Origin: Synechococcus sp. UW179A
Lineage (GTDB): Bacteria; Cyanobacteriota; Cyanobacteriia; PCC-6307; Cyanobiaceae
Assembly (NCBI RefSeq): GCF_900473965.1
Contig: NZ_UCNJ01000032.1
Span: forward strand, 275,879-339,878
Direction: 5' to 3'
DNA length: 64,000 nucleotides
Shown here: positions 1 through 9,634 of the stretch, piece after piece
Numbering within the stretch: the stretch's first letter is position 1
Layout: each line of letters opens with the position of its first letter
Position numbers and translations under genes: made by a program
Notes under the pieces: model-generated
The model's database searches: none
What the model saw: only the letters and a program-made list of their open reading frames with translations
What the model was told of the DNA's origin: nothing

Positions 1-1
1 C

Positions 2-1156
2 TTCAATGCCGACCCATGGTTGGGATTGATCAACGGAAAGCTGATGCTGCAGGTGCAGCTCAACCATGTTTACTCAAGCATCTGGTTTCTCTCGCTGTTG
101 GCCCTGCTCGGGCTGGCACTGACCTTGTGCAGCTGGCGACGTCAGTGGCCGACGCTGAAAGCGGCACTGCGCTGGACCGATTACTCCCGCCCACGCCAAC
201 TCAGCAAACTGGCCTTGGCGGAGACCGTCGCCTGCAACAACAGCAGCGCCGCACTGAATGATCTGGCCTCGGAGCTCAAAGGGCAGGGCTGGAACGTCAG
301 ACAGCAAAACGGTCGACTCGCCGCCCGACGGGGGGTTGTGGGTCGCGTGGGACCTTTGCTCGTTCATACAGGTCTGGTACTACTCCTGATTGGAGCAGCC
401 TGGGGAGCACTGGCCGGCCAGCGACTGGAGCGATTTCTCGCCCCTGGACGCTCACTTGATCTGCTGAGTCCGGCCGGCGAGAACAGGCTCAGCCTTACTT
501 TGCAGGATTTCATCATTGAGAGGGATCCCGCCGGACGACCGGAACAGTTCAGTTCCACCTTGCTACTCAGCCCTCAGGGAAACCCGAAGGAGGAACGCAC
601 AATCAGCGTCAATCATCCGTTGCGCTACCAGGGAATCACTGTCTATCAGGCGGACTGGTCGCTGGCGACGATCACCGTGCAGATCGGCCGCAGCCCCATG
701 CTTCAGCTGCCGCTGAGCAACTTTCCAGAGCTAGGCGACCAGATCTGGGGACTCGTGCTTCCCACACGTCCTGACGGCAGTGAACCGGTGTTCCTCAGCA
801 CTGGCAGTGAACAGGGACCGGTACAGGTCTTTGATTCAGAGGGAAGTTTGATCACGAATCTCAGGCCCGGTGGAGACGGTGCTGAGGTGAAAGGTCTGCC
901 GCTGAAAATCGTCGAGATCATGCCAGCCAGCGGATTGCTGCTGAAGCGTGACCCCGGGGTGCCGCTGGTTTACGCAGGCTTTGCGATCACCCTGCTGGGG
1001 GGTGGATTAAGCATGGTTGCCACGCGTCAGATCTGGGCTGTTGCTGAAACACAACAAGCAAAGTTGCACATCGGAGGGCTTTGCAACCGAAACCTTGCGG
1101 GCTTTGCCACAGAACTTCCCCAGCTGATCAACAGGGTTGGCGCTCTCCATGGCTGA
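2..1156 (+). CDS. ccs1: Cytochrome c biogenesis protein Ccs1/ResB, 5' end cut by window
   Basis: ResB-family membrane protein of System II cytochrome c maturation. It works with CcsA to present haem to apocytochromes on the lumenal side of the thylakoid or plasma membrane. The frame is open to the window edge, so roughly the first 45-50 residues, including the first membrane helix, are missing; the TTG at 20 is not the true start. Visible are a hydrophobic helix with [14 protein letters not shown], a second near [19 protein letters not shown], a large soluble domain with the ResB block [18 protein letters not shown], and a last helix near [18 protein letters not shown]. The 3' end overlaps the convergent queF by 29 bases. 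Family assignment is secure. Confidence 0.93.
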   Translation, partial: FNADPWLGLINGKLMLQVQLNHVYSSIWFLSLLALLGLALTLCSWRRQWPTLKAALRWTDYSRPRQLSKLALAETVACNNSSAALNDLASELKGQGWNVRQQNGRLAARRGVVGRVGPLLVHTGLVLLLIGAAWGALAGQRLERFLAPGRSLDLLSPAGENRLSLTLQDFIIERDPAGRPEQFSSTLLLSPQGNPKEERTISVNHPLRYQGITVYQADWSLATITVQIGRSPMLQLPLSNFPELGDQIWGLVLPTRPDGSEPVFLSTGSEQGPVQVFDSEGSLITNLRPGGDGAEVKGLPLKIVEIMPASGLLLKRDPGVPLVYAGFAITLLGGGLSMVATRQIWAVAETQQAKLHIGGLCNRNLAGFATELPQLINRVGALHG

Positions 1157-1538
1157 CACGCACCACGGTGTGCACGTTTCCACGGGGATAGAAATCAGCC
1201 TCCAACTGCATCCAAACGGGATTGCAGGCCTCAACCAGGTCATCCAGAATGCAATTGGCAACCTCCTCATGGGAGATGGTGCGATTCCTGAAACTGTTCA
1301 CGTAGAGCTTGATGGACTTCAGCTCAACGACCCGAGGACCTGGTTGATAAAGAAGTCGCAGCACAGCGAAATCGGGGTAACCGGAAAAAGGACAGAGGCA
1401 GGTGAATTCCGGTAGCTCAATCGAGACCTCATAAGCGCGGCTCTGGCGAGGGTTGTCGAAACAGATCAGCTCGGCATCGGCAATGGCCCGCTCCCCGTAG
1501 AGGGGAGTGCGGGTGACCTCTGCGGGAGATGCACTCAT
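1128..1538 (-). CDS. queF: NADPH-dependent preQ0 reductase QueF
   Basis: Reduces 7-cyano-7-deazaguanine (preQ0) to preQ1 in queuosine biosynthesis, in the cytoplasm. The 136-residue protein is the short, unimodular QueF type. The block [13 protein letters not shown] carries Cys49, matching the thioimide-forming cysteine, and Asp56 seven residues later, matching the general acid. The substrate-binding stretch [15 protein letters not shown] follows. I chose the ATG at 1538, because the six-residue-longer reading would start at a TTG without support. It is convergent with ccs1 and overlaps its 3' end. No preQ1 riboswitch is recognisable upstream. Confidence 0.95.
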   Translation of the reverse strand: MSASPAEVTRTPLYGERAIADAELICFDNPRQSRAYEVSIELPEFTCLCPFSGYPDFAVLRLLYQPGPRVVELKSIKLYVNSFRNRTISHEEVANCILDDLVEACNPVWMQLEADFYPRGNVHTVVRVSHGERQPC

Positions 1539-1649
1539 GGTCGAGACGCGAGACAACGCTTTGTGAAGACCTTAAAACCCCATACAACTGCCGTGAGCTC
1601 AGTACAAGACTTGAAAAACAACGGCCTCGGCCCTTGATTCACCAAAAAA

Positions 1650-1664
1650 TGTTCACTATGAACA
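1650..1664. promoter_or_regulatory. Perfect inverted repeat TGTTCA-CTA-TGAACA in a gene-free gap
   Basis: Six-base arms around a three-base centre, flanked by an A-run on the left (1644-1649) and a T-run on the right (1667-1672). It lies in the 295-base gap between queF and the DUF4278 gene. It could be an operator for the downstream small gene or a weak bidirectional terminator; the short stem argues for protein binding. Nothing else in 1539-1833 looks like a gene. Confidence 0.35.
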
Positions 1665-1833
1665 ACTTTTTTACAGTAGTAATGCACCGAAGGACAAACC
1701 GTTGGACTCGGGCCTGCACTTAACAGACCTTTTCAGCCGGAAGTAGCTACCTGCGTGGCGAAGCAACGCTCCTTTCCACGAAGCGGTCCCATCAACGATC
1801 GGAGCACTCACCATCCTCTTCGAGGCCACACCC

Positions 1834-2049
1834 ATGACCACAGCACAACGCACCTATCGCGGCATCCCCTACGACCCAGCACAGCACGAGCGCCTGAGCC
1901 CGGCCAGGGTTGACCACACCTATCGAGGACAGCACTATGACGCCCCTCTGAGCCACTGCGCAGCGAACGACTCAACGGTGAAACTCCATTACCGCGGCAG
2001 CACCTATCAGCACCGCCGGCAACAGGCCAGAAAGCCGGTCAACTCCTGA
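1834..2049 (+). CDS. DUF4278-type small protein with YRG repeats
   Basis: A 71-residue polar protein with three spaced copies of a Tyr-Arg-Gly motif: TYRGIPYD, TYRGQHYD and HYRGSTYQ. These recurring Y-R-G-x-x-Y units are the hallmark of DUF4278, a cyanobacterial family of unknown function. There is no signal peptide or membrane segment. It stands alone between a palindrome-containing gap and the NtcA-type site that precedes the glnB unit. The ATG at 1834 is the only reasonable start. Function is unknown. Confidence 0.7.
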   Translation: MTTAQRTYRGIPYDPAQHERLSPARVDHTYRGQHYDAPLSHCAANDSTVKLHYRGSTYQHRRQQARKPVNS

Positions 2050-2053
2050 TTCG

Positions 2054-2067
2054 GTATCAATGCGTAC
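2054..2067 (+). promoter_or_regulatory. NtcA-type box GTA-N8-TAC
   Basis: GTATCAATGCGTAC matches the NtcA consensus GTA-N8-TAC exactly. A TAATGG sequence at 2092-2097, 24 bases downstream, sits where the -10 element of NtcA-activated promoters is expected. It lies 52 bases upstream of the small gene at 2120 and about 310 bases upstream of glnB. NtcA control of glnB is well known in cyanobacteria, which supports the reading. Confidence 0.6.
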
Positions 2068-2119
2068 ATCCCCGAAAAGATCGGCGAGTCGTAATGGGGT
2101 TGTTGTGTGAAGCCCTTTC

Positions 2120-2347
2120 ATGGATCTCCGCTTGCTCGCCGAAGGCCCTTCCTTCCGGTTGGTGCCCGCCAGCGTTCATGGAATCCTCTGGCTTCAGACG
2201 CATTTCGAATCCGAGCACTGGGAGCTCCTCGCCGAAGGTCAAGTGATCGTGAGTCGGTCGGACGCGGAAACACTGATGCTTGACGCCTCCGAAGCCGGCC
2301 TGAGCTTGAATCCTCTTCCTTCCCTGTCCCCTACACAACACGCCTGA
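2120..2347 (+). CDS. Conserved hypothetical protein upstream of glnB
   Basis: A 75-residue acidic protein beginning MDLRLLAEGPSFRL, with no membrane segment, signal peptide or recognisable motif. It ends 32 bases before glnB on the same strand, and an NtcA-type site lies just upstream, so it is probably the first gene of a nitrogen-regulated unit. I believe homologues exist in other marine picocyanobacteria, but from memory only. Function is unknown; a role connected with PII signalling is suggested by position alone. Confidence 0.65.
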   Translation: MDLRLLAEGPSFRLVPASVHGILWLQTHFESEHWELLAEGQVIVSRSDAETLMLDASEAGLSLNPLPSLSPTQHA

Positions 2348-2355
2348 GCTTTTAG

Positions 2356-2718
<363 letters not shown>

Positions 2719-2736
2719 GACCAGGCCTTCCTCTCC

Positions 2737-3564
2737 TCACTCGCTCAAGGTTGCTAAGACAACTTGTTCGATCAATGTTTGGGTGAACTCTTGGTTGAAA
2801 CGAGAGGTCAACCACAGCAGATATTCATGGTTACCTGCTGGACCGGTGAGTGGAGAAGCTACCAACCCTGTTGGCTTCCAGCCAAGCGGCTGAGCCGCTG
2901 CGATCACGGCAGTAATAGCGTCAATATGAGCCGCTGGGTGACGCACCACACCACCCTTCCCGACCCTCTGCCGTCCAACCTCAAACTGAGGTTTTACCAA
3001 TACGATGGCCTCGACGTCCTTGGCTTCTGTGCCTTCTGTGATCATCAGACCACGCAGGGATGGCAAAACCAGTGAGAGAGAGATGAACGACACATCCGCC
3101 ACAGCCAGTGTCGGGCGCTGATCGTCTTTCCCATACAACTCTTCGGCGGTCAAACGCCTCAGGTTGGTGCGTTCACGCAACACAACCCGCTCATCGGTGC
3201 GCAGGATCCAGGCGGTTTGGCCGTAGCCGACATCAATGCCATAGACACGGCTGGCGCCATGCTGAAGCAGGCAATCGGTGAAGCCACCGGTTGAGATCCC
3301 AGCGTCGAGACAGACACGTCCACTCACCTCAACTGGAAAGGCAGTCAAAGCACCCAGAAGTTTTTCTCCACCTCTGGACACGAATCGCGGCGGTTGCTCC
3401 ACTTGAAGCAGCGCCTCTTCTGCAATTTCCTGCCCCGGCTTCTCAAGACGCTGTCCATGGACATCACGCACCTTGCCGGCACGAATCAATCGCTGGGCCT
3501 GCTGGCGTGATGAGGCCAGGCCCAAAGTGAGCAGATGAAGATCCAGACGGCGTTTACGAGCCAT
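2737..3564 (-). CDS. tlyA: TlyA-family rRNA 2'-O-methyltransferase
   Basis: An N-terminal S4-like RNA-binding domain (MARKRRLDLHLLTLGLASSR to about residue 60) is followed by an FtsJ/RrmJ-like SAM methyltransferase domain with the motif CLDAGISTGGFTD and the later VKPQFE block. TlyA proteins methylate ribose 2'-OH groups of rRNA; they are often mis-annotated as haemolysins. I chose the ATG at 3564 (275 residues), because the longer reading adds a non-conserved hydrophobic leader. Convergent with glnB, 18 bases away. Confidence 0.9.
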   Translation of the reverse strand: MARKRRLDLHLLTLGLASSRQQAQRLIRAGKVRDVHGQRLEKPGQEIAEEALLQVEQPPRFVSRGGEKLLGALTAFPVEVSGRVCLDAGISTGGFTDCLLQHGASRVYGIDVGYGQTAWILRTDERVVLRERTNLRRLTAEELYGKDDQRPTLAVADVSFISLSLVLPSLRGLMITEGTEAKDVEAIVLVKPQFEVGRQRVGKGGVVRHPAAHIDAITAVIAAAQPLGWKPTGLVASPLTGPAGNHEYLLWLTSRFNQEFTQTLIEQVVLATLSE

Positions 3565-3662
3565 TTCTTCATAAAAGCAGAGATGAAATCCGAACAAACC
3601 TGCGTGGTTCTCCCGGGAACCCAGACAACTCCTTGAGGATCGATCCGAGCCACAACACGGTC

Positions 3663-3878
3663 ATGTCCGCCAAGCAGCAGCCACGTCACCGCCCAACCCC
3701 TCGAAACGTGGTGGAACTCCTGCATCCCGGCACCTTCGTCACCATTGAAAACCACCCCAGCGATCTGCCTCCCTTCCAGGTAATCGAATGCCGAGGTGGT
3801 CTCTGCACGGTTCGACAACAGGCGTGGGGACAGCACGTGCAATGGGAAGTGGAACATCGTCGTCTGCGTTCTGCCTGA
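3663..3878 (+). CDS. Conserved small hypothetical protein before purB
   Basis: A 71-residue basic protein from the ATG at 3663; an in-frame TTG at 3633 would add ten residues. The centre reads LHPGTFVTIENHPSDLPPFQV, followed by alternating hydrophobic residues (IECRGGLCTVRQQAWGQHV), suggesting a small beta-barrel of SH3-like type. It sits between the divergent tlyA and purB. I know of no function. Confidence 0.6.
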   Translation: MSAKQQPRHRPTPRNVVELLHPGTFVTIENHPSDLPPFQVIECRGGLCTVRQQAWGQHVQWEVEHRRLRSA

Positions 3879-3939
3879 ACGACTGGTGACAAACCTGCGT
3901 CACCGTATGGTCGAGGATTGACCATCTGTCTGCGATCCC

Positions 3940-5235
3940 TTGATCGAGCGCTACACCCTGCCCGAGATGGGCGCGATCTGGACCGACCAGGCCAAGTATC
4001 AGAGCTGGCTTGATGTTGAAGTGGCTGCCTGTGAGGCCAACTGCAGCCTGGGACGCGTTCCCGATGAGGCCATGGAGGACATCCGCAGCAAGGCGGCTTT
4101 TGAGCCAGCACGGATCCTTGAGATCGAAGCCGAAGTGCGTCACGACGTGATCGCTTTTCTCACCAACGTCAACGAGCACGTCGGAGACGCGGGTCGCTAT
4201 ATCCACGTTGGAATGACCAGCAGTGATGTACTAGACACCGGTCTTGCCCTGCAGCTCAAGTCCTCTGTCATTCTGCTGAAGAAGGAACTGGGCGCCCTCG
4301 ACGAGGCCATCACCAAACTGGCGGCAGAGCACAAAAACACCGTGATGATCGGTCGCTCTCACGCCATTCATGGTGAACCGATCACATTTGGATTTAAGTT
4401 GGCAGGCTGGCTAGCGGAGACCCGCCGCAATGCCGAGCGACTTGAACGGTTGGAGCGGGATGTGGCCGTGGGCCAAGTGAGCGGGGCCATGGGCACTTAC
4501 GCCAACACCGATCCAGAGGTGGAACGTCTGACCTGCGAGCGATTAGGTCTGAGCCCAGACACAGCAAGCACCCAGGTGATCTCTCGCGATCGGCATGCTG
4601 ATTATGTCCAGACCTTGGCACTGGTCGGAGCCTCCCTGGACCGCTTCTCCACTGAAATCCGCAACCTTCAACGGACGGACGTCCTCGAGGTGGAAGAGAG
4701 CTTTGCCAAGGGCCAGAAAGGCAGCTCGGCCATGCCCCACAAACGCAACCCAATCCGCAGTGAACGCATCAGCGGTCTGGCCAGAGTGCTGCGTAGCTAC
4801 GTCGTCGCTGCCCTGGAAAATGTAGCTCTGTGGCATGAGCGAGATATCAGCCACAGCTCAACCGAGCGGATGATGCTCCCCGACTGCTCGGTGACGCTGC
4901 ATTTCATGCTGCGAGAGATGACAGCCGTAGTGGCAGGTCTGGGGGTGTACCCGGGAAACATGCTCCGTAACATGAACGTGTACGGCGGCGTGGTGTTTAG
5001 CCAGCGAGTGCTGCTCGGAATGGTGGATGCAGGCATGAGCAGGGAAGACGCTTATCGAGTTGTGCAGCGCAATGCTCACAGCGCCTGGAACAACGACGGT
5101 GGGAATTTCCGCAGCAATCTGGCAGCGGACCCCGAAGTCAAGGCCAAGCTCAGTCAGCAGCAACTGGACGATTGCTTCAACACCGATTTACACCTAAAGA
5201 GCCTTGGGGTGATCTGGGAACGCCTGGGACTTTGA
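3940..5235 (+). CDS. purB: Adenylosuccinate lyase
   Basis: Fumarase/aspartase-superfamily enzyme of purine biosynthesis. It splits SAICAR to AICAR and adenylosuccinate to AMP, releasing fumarate each time. The 431 residues include the general-acid His68 (EVRHD), the general-base region GRSHAIHGEP with His141, TSSD at 93-96 and the family signature GSSAMPHKRN at 261-270. The start is a TTG at 3940; the protein begins MIERYTLPEMG as in relatives, so no residues appear to be lost. The next enzyme gene downstream, fumC, uses the released fumarate. Confidence 0.96.
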   Translation: MIERYTLPEMGAIWTDQAKYQSWLDVEVAACEANCSLGRVPDEAMEDIRSKAAFEPARILEIEAEVRHDVIAFLTNVNEHVGDAGRYIHVGMTSSDVLDTGLALQLKSSVILLKKELGALDEAITKLAAEHKNTVMIGRSHAIHGEPITFGFKLAGWLAETRRNAERLERLERDVAVGQVSGAMGTYANTDPEVERLTCERLGLSPDTASTQVISRDRHADYVQTLALVGASLDRFSTEIRNLQRTDVLEVEESFAKGQKGSSAMPHKRNPIRSERISGLARVLRSYVVAALENVALWHERDISHSSTERMMLPDCSVTLHFMLREMTAVVAGLGVYPGNMLRNMNVYGGVVFSQRVLLGMVDAGMSREDAYRVVQRNAHSAWNNDGGNFRSNLAADPEVKAKLSQQQLDDCFNTDLHLKSLGVIWERLGL

Positions 5236-5250
5236 GATCTGGTCTCAACC

Positions 5251-5358
5251 ATGTTCTGGACCCCTTATGCAGACTGGATTTACGTGGTTGTGAGCGTCAG
5301 CGGCATGCTGCTGATCATTGCCCTCGTGCTCAGGCCCGGAGCGGGTCCACGCCCTTAA
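5251..5358 (+). CDS. Small single-helix membrane protein (35 residues)
   Basis: ATG at 5251, 15 bases after purB, stop at 5356. The 35 residues start MFWTPYADWIYV and contain one hydrophobic stretch, VVVSVSGMLLIIALVL, then a short basic tail ending RPGAGPRP. It fits a bitopic mini membrane protein in the purB-fumC gap and ends 19 bases before fumC. Supported only by composition, position and the clean reading frame; comparison across strains would settle it. Confidence 0.4.
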   Translation: MFWTPYADWIYVVVSVSGMLLIIALVLRPGAGPRP

Positions 5359-5377
5359 CGCATTCACTTGCCCTGCG

Positions 5378-6775
5378 ATGTCAGAAGCGACCAGGATCGA
5401 ACACGACAGCATGGGGGGGGTGGAAGTTCCTTCAGGGGCTCTCTGGGGAGCGCAAACACAGCGGTCTCTGAGGAACTTCGACATCGCTGACGATCTTTTA
5501 CCGGCGGAGCTTATTCATGCTCTCGCCCGCATCAAACAGGCAGCTGCAAGCGTGAATGCCCGCCTCGGCGTCATCAGTGAGAGCGAATGTGCAGCCATCT
5601 CGACGGCTGCCTCAGCGGTTGCAGCTGGTCAGCACGATGATCAATTTCCCCTGCGCGTCTGGCAAACCGGCAGCGGCACCCAAACGAACATGAACGTCAA
5701 TGAGGTGATCAGCAATCTGGCAGCTCAGGCTGCGGGTGAACCGCTCGGCAGCCACAGGCCTGTCCACCCCAATGACCATGTCAATTGCTCCCAGTCCACG
5801 AATGACGCCTTCCCTGCGGCGATTCACGTAGCAGTCGTAGAGGCTGTCGAACGTCGACTGCTTCCTGAACTCGATCGATTGATTGCTGTTTTTGCAGCCA
5901 AAGCCGAGCTCTGGAAAGATCTTGTCAAGATCGGCCGCACCCATCTGCAAGATGCGGTTCCGCTCACCCTTGGACAGGAGGCCTCAGCCTGGCGCGACCA
6001 GATCGCGGCTGCTCGAACTCGCATTGAATCCAGTCTTTCGGAGATTTATCCACTGCCACTGGGCGGCACTGCGGTGGGAACCGGTCTGAATGCTCCGGCT
6101 GGTTTCGCCGTACAGGCTGCGCAGGAGCTGTCGCAACTCACAGGACTCGCTTTCAGCTCAGCTGCCAACAAATTTGCTGTGATGGCGAGTCACGACGGGC
6201 TGGTGCATGCGATGGCACAGCTACGCATGCTTGCTGGAAGCCTGCTGAAGATTACCAATGACATCCGACTTCTGGCCTGTGGCCCACGCGCAGGACTCGC
6301 AGAGCTGCACCTGCCAGAGAATGAACCCGGAAGCTCAATCATGCCGGGGAAAGTAAATCCGACCCAGTGCGAAGCCATGGCCATGGTCTGCACGCAGGTG
6401 ATCGGCCTGGATACCGCAGTGGCGATGGCCGGTGCCGGCGGCCACCTACAGATGAATGTCTACAAACCGCTGATCGGCTTCAATCTGCTTCGCTCGATCA
6501 CCCTGCTCACGGATGCCTGCCGCTGCTTCCGAGTGGCGATGGTCGAGGGAATCGAACCAAACAGGGCAAGGATTCAGCGTGACGTTGAGCAGTCCCTCAT
6601 GTTGGTCACTCCTCTCACACCAATCATCGGGTACGACAAGGCAAGTGCCATCGCAAAATACGCCCATGAGCAGGGTCTGAGCCTGCGGGATGCTGCTCTG
6701 GACCTGGGGTATGTCAGCGCCGAGGATTTCGACCGCATCGTCGATCCCGCTGATATGGCACGACAGCAGGGCTGA
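5378..6775 (+). CDS. fumC: Class II fumarate hydratase
   Basis: Interconverts fumarate and malate; in cyanobacteria it also recycles fumarate made by PurB and arginine synthesis. From the ATG at 5378 the protein is 465 residues, the usual FumC length; an upstream in-frame start would add 20 non-conserved residues. Visible are QTGSGTQTNMN near 100, GRTHLQDA with the catalytic-site His189, and the superfamily signature GSSIMPGKVN at 318-327 with the mobile-loop serine. It is convergent with the helicase gene, leaving an 11-base gap. Confidence 0.96.
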   Translation: MSEATRIEHDSMGGVEVPSGALWGAQTQRSLRNFDIADDLLPAELIHALARIKQAAASVNARLGVISESECAAISTAASAVAAGQHDDQFPLRVWQTGSGTQTNMNVNEVISNLAAQAAGEPLGSHRPVHPNDHVNCSQSTNDAFPAAIHVAVVEAVERRLLPELDRLIAVFAAKAELWKDLVKIGRTHLQDAVPLTLGQEASAWRDQIAAARTRIESSLSEIYPLPLGGTAVGTGLNAPAGFAVQAAQELSQLTGLAFSSAANKFAVMASHDGLVHAMAQLRMLAGSLLKITNDIRLLACGPRAGLAELHLPENEPGSSIMPGKVNPTQCEAMAMVCTQVIGLDTAVAMAGAGGHLQMNVYKPLIGFNLLRSITLLTDACRCFRVAMVEGIEPNRARIQRDVEQSLMLVTPLTPIIGYDKASAIAKYAHEQGLSLRDAALDLGYVSAEDFDRIVDPADMARQQG

Positions 6776-6786
6776 AGAGAAAGCAA

Positions 6787-9561
6787 TCAGGCGGCCCGTT
6801 CGGTTGCGGGATTGAGACCCTCTGAATCAGCTGCGGCAGCTTTCTGCAGATCATCGGATTCAGCAACAGGGAAACGGTTGATCGCTTTGAGCGCCAGTCG
6901 GGCATGACTTCGCAGCTGCTCACTGATCGCTTCGCAGTAGGGAACCTGTGCCAGCAGATCCACCGTGCGGCGCATGATCCGCACCACGTCACCTTCGTCG
7001 AGAGACGTGTTGGCAATCAGGTCATTCCAAGCCGTGCCGCTGGCCCATGCCTCCACCAGTCCCATCAGCTCGGGCTCCCACCAGGCCGGAACAACAACCT
7101 GATGATGCTCCTGCGCCCGCAGCAGTTCGCGGCGCAGACCGGAGAGGTCATGCAAGGCCTCCTCAGCCCTGGGCGGCGCTGGGAATCCACTCCAGAGGTC
7201 CGGACGGTTCACCTCAGTGCTGATCGCTTCAAACACGGCGGCCAGCTCTGATGGCGGCAGATCATCAAGGTGGCCGCTCATCAGGGCCAGACCCAGCCAG
7301 AGTTCGTTGTCACCTCGGAGAGCCGCCACCGTGCGACCAATCTCCGTGGGTTCCAGCTCATCAAGAGCTGCGAAGTGCTGAAGGATCTCCATCAGAGCGA
7401 GGAAAGTCTCCCAGTGACGGTTGGCCCGGTGATGGAGCAGTTGCTGCCGCTCGGCGATCTCCAGCTCCAAGTCCTCCATGCGCCGGCGGTGCTTCTTGAG
7501 CTGCTTGCGATCTCCCCATCGATGGGCGGGATGGGCTTCGAGATCAGATTCAAGCGTCTGCACCGTTTTTGCTTGGGACAGCACTTCTCCTGCCAGGTCG
7601 TACTGAGGAGTCGTCATGTCATGACGCTGAGCCATATGCCCCACCGCCAGAGCCAAACCACCACTGTTCTGATCCCCATGGCGGAGCTCACCAGAACGAG
7701 CGAGTTCAGGAGTTCGAACTCCATCCACCTGCAGGCAGCTCAGCTCCGCATGCAGGCTCACCACCGCCTGACAGGGCAACATCAGCCAGACGTTGTCGAT
7801 GGTGAGGCAGAGCAGCAGCGGGAACTGTCCCGGTCCCTCGCACTTCTCCACGATCACCGCCGGTGTGACGCCACCACGCAGTTGCGGGGCCTTCAGGCTG
7901 ACCAGCGTTCCGACGCTCGCAAACTGCAGCGCCAGCGTGAGCTCATGTGCCAGGGTTTCCTCGGCCTGTTGCTGAAGAATGCGCATCAGTCGCCGCTCTT
8001 CGCGCAGGCGCCCTCGCCGTTTTTCGTAGTCCTCGAAGTCTTCCCACGGCACGTCACCGGCCGACCCCTGTAACTGACCAAGCTGTAGGCGCAACTGCTC
8101 AAGAATCTCCTCCTCTTCCACCAGGTCCAAGCTGGCCAGATAGCGGCCGAAGCTGCGTTCCACCAGCTCGCGCGCCTTAGCAAGATCATGGCGCTGCAGC
8201 AGGTTGAGAACCATCCCATAGCTGGGGGTGAACTGGCTCACCAGCGGATCTGGAGGACTTGTTGCCAGCTGACCGGCTTCGCGAACTCCTTCGAAACGGC
8301 TCTGCACCGTGACCACATACCCCTGAGAGTCGAGTCCACGCCGTCCTGCTCGACCAGCCATCTGCAGAAACTCACTGGCCATCAATGGACGATGGCCACG
8401 TTCTGTGCGTTTGGACAGTGACGCAATCACTGTGGTGCGCGCGGGCATGTTGATGCCCGCCGCCAGTGTTTCTGTGGCAAACACCACCTTCACCAGACCC
8501 TGCTGGAACAACTCCTCAATCAGCTCCTTCCAAGCAGGAAGGACCCCTGCATGATGCGCAGCAATGCCACGCAGCAGGGCATCAGCGTGAATGCCATCGC
8601 GTACAGCTTCAGGGTTAGCGGATGAATAGGCCTTGAGACGCTCACGGATTCGGGCCTGCTCCGCCTCGGTTACCAGGCACTGCACTCCAAGGTCGCGAAC
8701 GGCCTTATCGCAGCCACGTCGACTGAAGATGAAGTAGATGGCAGGCAACATGTCGCGCTCGGCCATCTGGGCCACCACAAAGCTGATCGGTGGCGGTTCG
8801 GGCTGAGGAGGCCTGGGTGAGCGGCCCTTGCGCTTGTGCCCCTTGGGCGCTCGCCAGACCTTGCAGTTGGGATGAAGACCAGTGCCCTGCTCATTGAGCA
8901 ACGGATGCAGCCCCTTGGCACTGCAGAAACCGAAATGCAATGGCACAGGCCGAAAGTCACTCAGCACAAGCGTGGTAGGACCGTGCACCTTTTCGATCCA
9001 ATCCGTGAGCTGCCCGGCATTGGCAACCGTGGCCGAGAGCGCCACGAGCTGGACTGGCGGCGGTGAGTGAATGATTGATTCCTCCCAGACGGTGCCGCGC
9101 TGAGAGTCGTTCATGTAGTGGCACTCATCCAGCACCACAGCCTCCACGTCGGCAAGGGGATCGTCGTGCTCATCCGCCTCGGCATAGAGCATGTTCCGGA
9201 AGATCTCCGTGGTCATCACCACGATTGAGGCATCCCTGTTAACGCTCAGATCACCGGTCATCAGACCCACGTTCTCCGCACCAAATTGCTCTCGGAAATC
9301 GCGCAGCTTCTGGTTGGAAAGAGCTTTCAGCGGTGTGGTGTAAAAAACTTTCTGACCATGGGCCAGGGCGCGATGGATGGCGTACTCACCGATCAAGGTT
9401 TTGCCAGATCCCGTGGGCGCACTGACCACCACAGAATGACCTTGGTTCAGAGCGTCGATCGCCTCCAGCTGAAAGTCATCCAGAGGAAAAGGAAACAATT
9501 GCGACGGATCCGGCGCCCCCACCTGTACGGGCTCTGAAGCCTGGGTGTCTTGATCCGCCAT
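6787..9561 (-). CDS. Ski2/Mtr4-like DExH-box RNA helicase
   Basis: A 924-residue superfamily 2 helicase. Walker A is APTGSGKT (48-55), motif II is DECH (145-148), and SALSATVAN follows as motif III. The second RecA domain carries GINMPARTTV and QMAGRAGRRG. The C-terminal third resembles the DSHCT region of Ski2/Mtr4 helicases. Cyanobacterial members are relatives of plant chloroplast ISE2 and are presumed to act in RNA processing or ribosome-associated RNA metabolism. It is divergent from bioF across 73 bases. Confidence 0.9.
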   Translation of the reverse strand: MADQDTQASEPVQVGAPDPSQLFPFPLDDFQLEAIDALNQGHSVVVSAPTGSGKTLIGEYAIHRALAHGQKVFYTTPLKALSNQKLRDFREQFGAENVGLMTGDLSVNRDASIVVMTTEIFRNMLYAEADEHDDPLADVEAVVLDECHYMNDSQRGTVWEESIIHSPPPVQLVALSATVANAGQLTDWIEKVHGPTTLVLSDFRPVPLHFGFCSAKGLHPLLNEQGTGLHPNCKVWRAPKGHKRKGRSPRPPQPEPPPISFVVAQMAERDMLPAIYFIFSRRGCDKAVRDLGVQCLVTEAEQARIRERLKAYSSANPEAVRDGIHADALLRGIAAHHAGVLPAWKELIEELFQQGLVKVVFATETLAAGINMPARTTVIASLSKRTERGHRPLMASEFLQMAGRAGRRGLDSQGYVVTVQSRFEGVREAGQLATSPPDPLVSQFTPSYGMVLNLLQRHDLAKARELVERSFGRYLASLDLVEEEEILEQLRLQLGQLQGSAGDVPWEDFEDYEKRRGRLREERRLMRILQQQAEETLAHELTLALQFASVGTLVSLKAPQLRGGVTPAVIVEKCEGPGQFPLLLCLTIDNVWLMLPCQAVVSLHAELSCLQVDGVRTPELARSGELRHGDQNSGGLALAVGHMAQRHDMTTPQYDLAGEVLSQAKTVQTLESDLEAHPAHRWGDRKQLKKHRRRMEDLELEIAERQQLLHHRANRHWETFLALMEILQHFAALDELEPTEIGRTVAALRGDNELWLGLALMSGHLDDLPPSELAAVFEAISTEVNRPDLWSGFPAPPRAEEALHDLSGLRRELLRAQEHHQVVVPAWWEPELMGLVEAWASGTAWNDLIANTSLDEGDVVRIMRRTVDLLAQVPYCEAISEQLRSHARLALKAINRFPVAESDDLQKAAAADSEGLNPATERAA

Positions 9562-9634
9562 AGATCAATCCTAGGGACGCCGCCAAAAGGGCCGTGCATC
9601 CCTAACGCGATCGGCGTGGACCGAGACTGCACGC

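Noticed and set aside
4354..4361. GCTCTCAC in purB as another copy of the element repeat
   Set aside because: Only eight of nine bases match, single, in a conserved coding motif; expected by chance in a window of this size.
5318..5377. Longer fumC start
   Set aside because: Adds 20 non-conserved residues and overlaps the small membrane frame at 5251-5358; MSEATRIEHDSMG at 5378 matches family N-termini.
7270..8073. 267-residue plus-strand frame opposite the Ski2-like helicase
   Set aside because: Shadow of conserved helicase sequence; composition is His/Gln-rich and has no domain.
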